DNA from: Veillonellaceae bacterium
GTDB taxonomy: Bacteria; Bacillota; Negativicutes; JAAYSF01
Direction of reading: 5' to 3'
DNA length: 64,000 nt
Assembly: GCA_012523975.1 (NCBI GenBank)
Contig: JAAYSF010000071.1
Location: forward strand, 1 to 64,000
How positions within the stretch are numbered: position 1 is the stretch's first letter; each line of letters begins with the position of its first letter. Below, in pieces: positions 61,979 to 64,000 of the stretch. The position numbers and the translations under genes are program-made. The notes beneath the pieces were generated by a model. The model ran no database searches, had not been told where the DNA came from, and saw only the letters and a list, made by a program, of their open reading frames with translations.

Positions 61979-63265
61979 TTAATTTTCCGCAGGTCTCACA
62001 ACAATTCGATTGCCGCTAGTATTCACCACCTTTAGTTTAGTTCCTTGCGGTATGAATTGTCCCTCCGAAACAACATTTAGCTGTTTGCCGTCAATGGCCA
62101 TTATTCCTGCCGGCCTAAGCGGAGTTATCGCAATGCCTTCTCTATCAGTATAAGCTTTGTAATCATCACTGCTTACAAAACCCTCCGCATCAGTTGCAGA
62201 ATCCTTGAGAACCAATTTAGTCCACAATTTGCTAGACGGAAGCCGTTTAAGGATAAGTAGAAAAATCAGAACCGCAATAACCAAACTAGTCGCCAATAAC
62301 GAGAGAGCAGCTGTAGAAGCACCTAAAACCAGAAAGAAACTAAGTAAAATTGCCGCTAAGCCACTAACGCCAAAGATTCCTACTCCAGGCGTATATAATT
62401 CAACAAGTAGCAGCAACAATCCGCCAAAGAACAGAGCCAATTCCACCCAACCAGCAAAGCCAACCCACCACTGCGAAATAAAGAATAAGCCGGCAGCAAC
62501 GAGTCCCACCAATGCCGCTACTCCCGTACCCGCAGTTTTAATCTCGGTTAGTATTGCCAGAATGATGATGGTGATAAGCAATGACTTCGTTGCTTCTTCC
62601 GATAACCAGCCGGAAAACGTGTCCCGCCAAGACGGGGTATATTCCAATAGTTCATTGCCCGCTAATCCATAATGAGCCAAAACAGAGGCTCTGTCAGGAG
62701 CTACCACATCGGCATAGCCTAAGGAGGCCGCTTGATAGTCCGTCAAGGCCACAATCTTGCCTGGCTCAGCAACCCCGACAAAACCAAGCGTCTTATCTAC
62801 CATCGCTTCGGCAATTTGGGCATTACGACCTGTTTTATTTGCGGTAGCAGCGAATTCAGCCCTCAAGGCTGCAATATTTTTTTCAGTCGCCGGTATCGGT
62901 TCAGCCGCTCCAATGCTGCCCCCGGGAGCAATAGCAATTTGGCGATGAGCAATGGCAATAAGAGCCCCTGCGGACCACGCCCGGTTTTTTATATAGCAAA
63001 TTGTATTTAATGGGGTTTCGCTTATCATGTCGCGAATTTTCACAGCAGCGTCTACCTGCCCACCAAAAGTATCAAGTTCTACTAATATAAATTGAGCGCC
63101 CATTGTATTAGCGTCATTTAGAGCTCGCTGAATTAACGCAGTCTGCCCACCATTAATTTCACCTTTTATATTGACAATAACTACTGGGGCCGCTTCAGCA
63201 GCTGGATGCCACAACATAGCTATTGCTATCAGAAACAGAACAAGAAGCGCCTTCATGGAACGCAT
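61979..63265 (-). CDS. yqeZ: NfeD-type membrane serine protease (YqeZ)
   Basis: A 428-residue NfeD1b protein. A signal peptide (about 1-26) precedes a ClpP-type protease domain (about 27-215), with the nucleophile Ser98 in RAWSAGALIAIA and FGGQVDAAVKIRDMI before it. Four helices (about 220-330) and a C-terminal NfeD OB-fold domain (about 360-425) follow. It works with FloA in membrane microdomains. The ATG has GGGGGTGAG upstream. It overlaps no gene; floA follows by 16 bases. Confidence 0.96.
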   Translation of the reverse strand: MRSMKALLVLFLIAIAMLWHPAAEAAPVVIVNIKGEINGGQTALIQRALNDANTMGAQFILVELDTFGGQVDAAVKIRDMISETPLNTICYIKNRAWSAGALIAIAHRQIAIAPGGSIGAAEPIPATEKNIAALRAEFAATANKTGRNAQIAEAMVDKTLGFVGVAEPGKIVALTDYQAASLGYADVVAPDRASVLAHYGLAGNELLEYTPSWRDTFSGWLSEEATKSLLITIIILAILTEIKTAGTGVAALVGLVAAGLFFISQWWVGFAGWVELALFFGGLLLLLVELYTPGVGIFGVSGLAAILLSFFLVLGASTAALSLLATSLVIAVLIFLLILKRLPSSKLWTKLVLKDSATDAEGFVSSDDYKAYTDREGIAITPLRPAGIMAIDGKQLNVVSEGQFIPQGTKLKVVNTSGNRIVVRPAEN

Positions 63266-63352
63266 TTACTCACCCCCATTCAATTGTATATATAGTTTAT
63301 TCCCTACTAGGTACCCCAATACCTCTCTGCCGATGATATCAGGCATAAAATT

Positions 63353-63382
63353 AAATCCGGCACCGTATTCGGTACCGGATTT
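63353..63382 (-). terminator. Terminator after yqeY
   Basis: AAATCCGG[C/T]ACCG arms on both sides of a short loop (13-base stem with one mismatch), followed by AATTTTAT on the minus strand. Confidence 0.8.
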
Positions 63383-63384
63383 AA

Positions 63385-63837
63385 CTATTTATTCAATAAT
63401 TCACGTACAATGGCGTTAACCATTTTACCATCAGCGCGACCTTTAACCTTAGGCATTAGCACGGCCATAACCTTACCCATTTCTTTGGGACCAGAAGCCT
63501 GAGTAGAGTCAACAGCTTCCGTTACTAAACTGCGAACTTCCGCTTCACTTAATTGTTCGGGGAGGTACTGCGTCAGAATTTCAATTTCCTGCTGAAGGCT
63601 CTGCACTAAATCAGTACGGTTAGCTTTTTGGAACTCTTCTAGCGAGTCCCGACGCATTTTAACTTCTTTTGCTAATACCTCTAGAACCTCTTCCTCAGAG
63701 AGTTCCTTTTTTCGATCAATTTCCACATTTTTTATATTGGCACGTACCATGCGGATAACCGAAAGACGCAACTTTCCTGCTTCTTTATCCTTCATGGCCT
63801 GCTTCATGTCTTCAGTCAATCGCTCTTTTAGCGACAT
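63385..63837 (-). CDS. yqeY: GatB/YqeY domain protein
   Basis: A 150-residue YqeY protein. It has MSLKERLTEDMKQAMKDKEAGKLRLSVIRMVRANIKN-type sequence at the N terminus and the C-terminal tRNA-binding-like tail VLMPKVKGRADGKMVNAIVRELL. The tail resembles the end of the amidotransferase subunit GatB. The role is thought to be tRNA-related but unproven. It follows rpsU, as in Bacillus rpsU-yqeY, with GGAGG before the ATG. Confidence 0.95.
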   Translation of the reverse strand: MSLKERLTEDMKQAMKDKEAGKLRLSVIRMVRANIKNVEIDRKKELSEEEVLEVLAKEVKMRRDSLEEFQKANRTDLVQSLQQEIEILTQYLPEQLSEAEVRSLVTEAVDSTQASGPKEMGKVMAVLMPKVKGRADGKMVNAIVRELLNK

Positions 63838-63854
63838 TCTTAATACCTCCGAAA

Positions 63855-64000
63855 CTAATTAAACTTACGTTTACGGGCTGCTTCGGACTTCTTCTTTCTT
63901 TTTACACTGGGCTTCTCGTAATGCTCGCGTTTTCTAACTTCAGCGAGAGTACCAGCTTTTTGGCAAGTGCGCTTAAACCGGCGGAGTGCACTATCGATTG
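63855..64000 (-). CDS. rpsU: Ribosomal protein S21, C-terminal part (runs off window)
   Basis: The last 47 or so codons of rpsU. The peptide [21 protein letters not shown], then [23 protein letters not shown], is characteristic of S21. The 5' end lies beyond base 64000. It is followed by yqeY after 17 bases. Confidence 0.96.
   Translation of the reverse strand, partial: IDSALRRFKRTCQKAGTLAEVRKREHYEKPSVKRKKKSEAARKRKFN

Noticed and set aside
62205-62672. 155-codon frame on + opposite yqeZ
   Set aside because: Shadow of the NfeD gene; Thr/Pro/Ala-rich by reverse reading.

Overview
The window is typical chromosome of an anaerobic, endospore-forming, flagellated, diderm Firmicute, best matched by the Negativicutes (Sporomusa/Pelosinus-like). 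Three kinds of evidence combine. Firmicute regulators and gene order are present (codY behind hslVU, and the rpsU-yqeY-nfeD-floA-yqfCD-phoH-pgpH-ybeY-dgkA-cdd-era-recO-glyQS-dnaG-rpoD-trmK-nif3 block). Sporulation genes are present (sigK, yyaC, yqfC/yqfD). An LptA/OstA-like protein with a signal peptide points to an outer membrane. The genus is an inference; no 16S rRNA is in the window. Almost every gene is on the minus strand.

Layout in + coordinates; transcription mostly runs right to left. 1-10053: flagellar basal-body/hook operon flgB-flgC-fliE-fliF-fliG-fliH-fliI-fliJ, a lytic transglycosylase, a MotE-like protein, fliK, flgD, a small flagellar-operon protein, and the start of the hook gene at the edge. 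10272-18609: dprA-topA-trmFO-xerC-like-hslV-hslU-codY. The xerC-like product has lost the catalytic Tyr, Lys and first His. 18661-21858: a processive-type glycolipid glycosyltransferase, then folK/folB/folP. 21972-29818: nicotinate phosphoribosyltransferase (+), a soluble chemoreceptor, uninterrupted sigK with a SigE-type promoter, a 30-aa membrane peptide, yyaC, an HD protein, a Na/Pi cotransporter (+), a Zn/Mn ABC transporter without its binding protein, and an NlpC/P60 hydrolase behind a c-di-AMP riboswitch. 30084-36851: chorismate mutase, a membrane-bound group-1 [NiFe] hydrogenase operon (small, large, cytochrome b, protease, HupH-like), a NirJ2-type radical SAM protein, and thioredoxin behind a G/C-rich operator.

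37037-64000: rnpB, a zinc-ribbon coiled-coil protein, nif3, trmK, four tRNAs with a clear promoter, rpoD-dnaG, a dGTPase, lptA-like (+), glyQS with a T-box leader, recO with a yqzL-like micro-gene, a CNNM/TlyC protein, era-cdd-dgkA-ybeY-pgpH-phoH-yqfD-yqfC, an isolated HerA-type ATPase between terminators, then a small membrane protein, floA-nfeD, yqeY and partial rpsU. This stretch is collinear with the Bacillus subtilis yqe/yqf region apart from insertions such as herA, lptA, the dGTPase and the tRNAs.

Links between parts: c-di-AMP is represented by a hydrolase (PgpH) and a riboswitch on a wall hydrolase. Sporulation control is represented by SigE-type promoters before sigK and yqfCD. Nutritional control may reach motility through a CodY-like box on the flagellar promoter. 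I see no IS element, prophage, CRISPR array or defence island. The least ordinary items are the catalytically degenerate XerC homologue, the thioredoxin operator and the orphan HerA.
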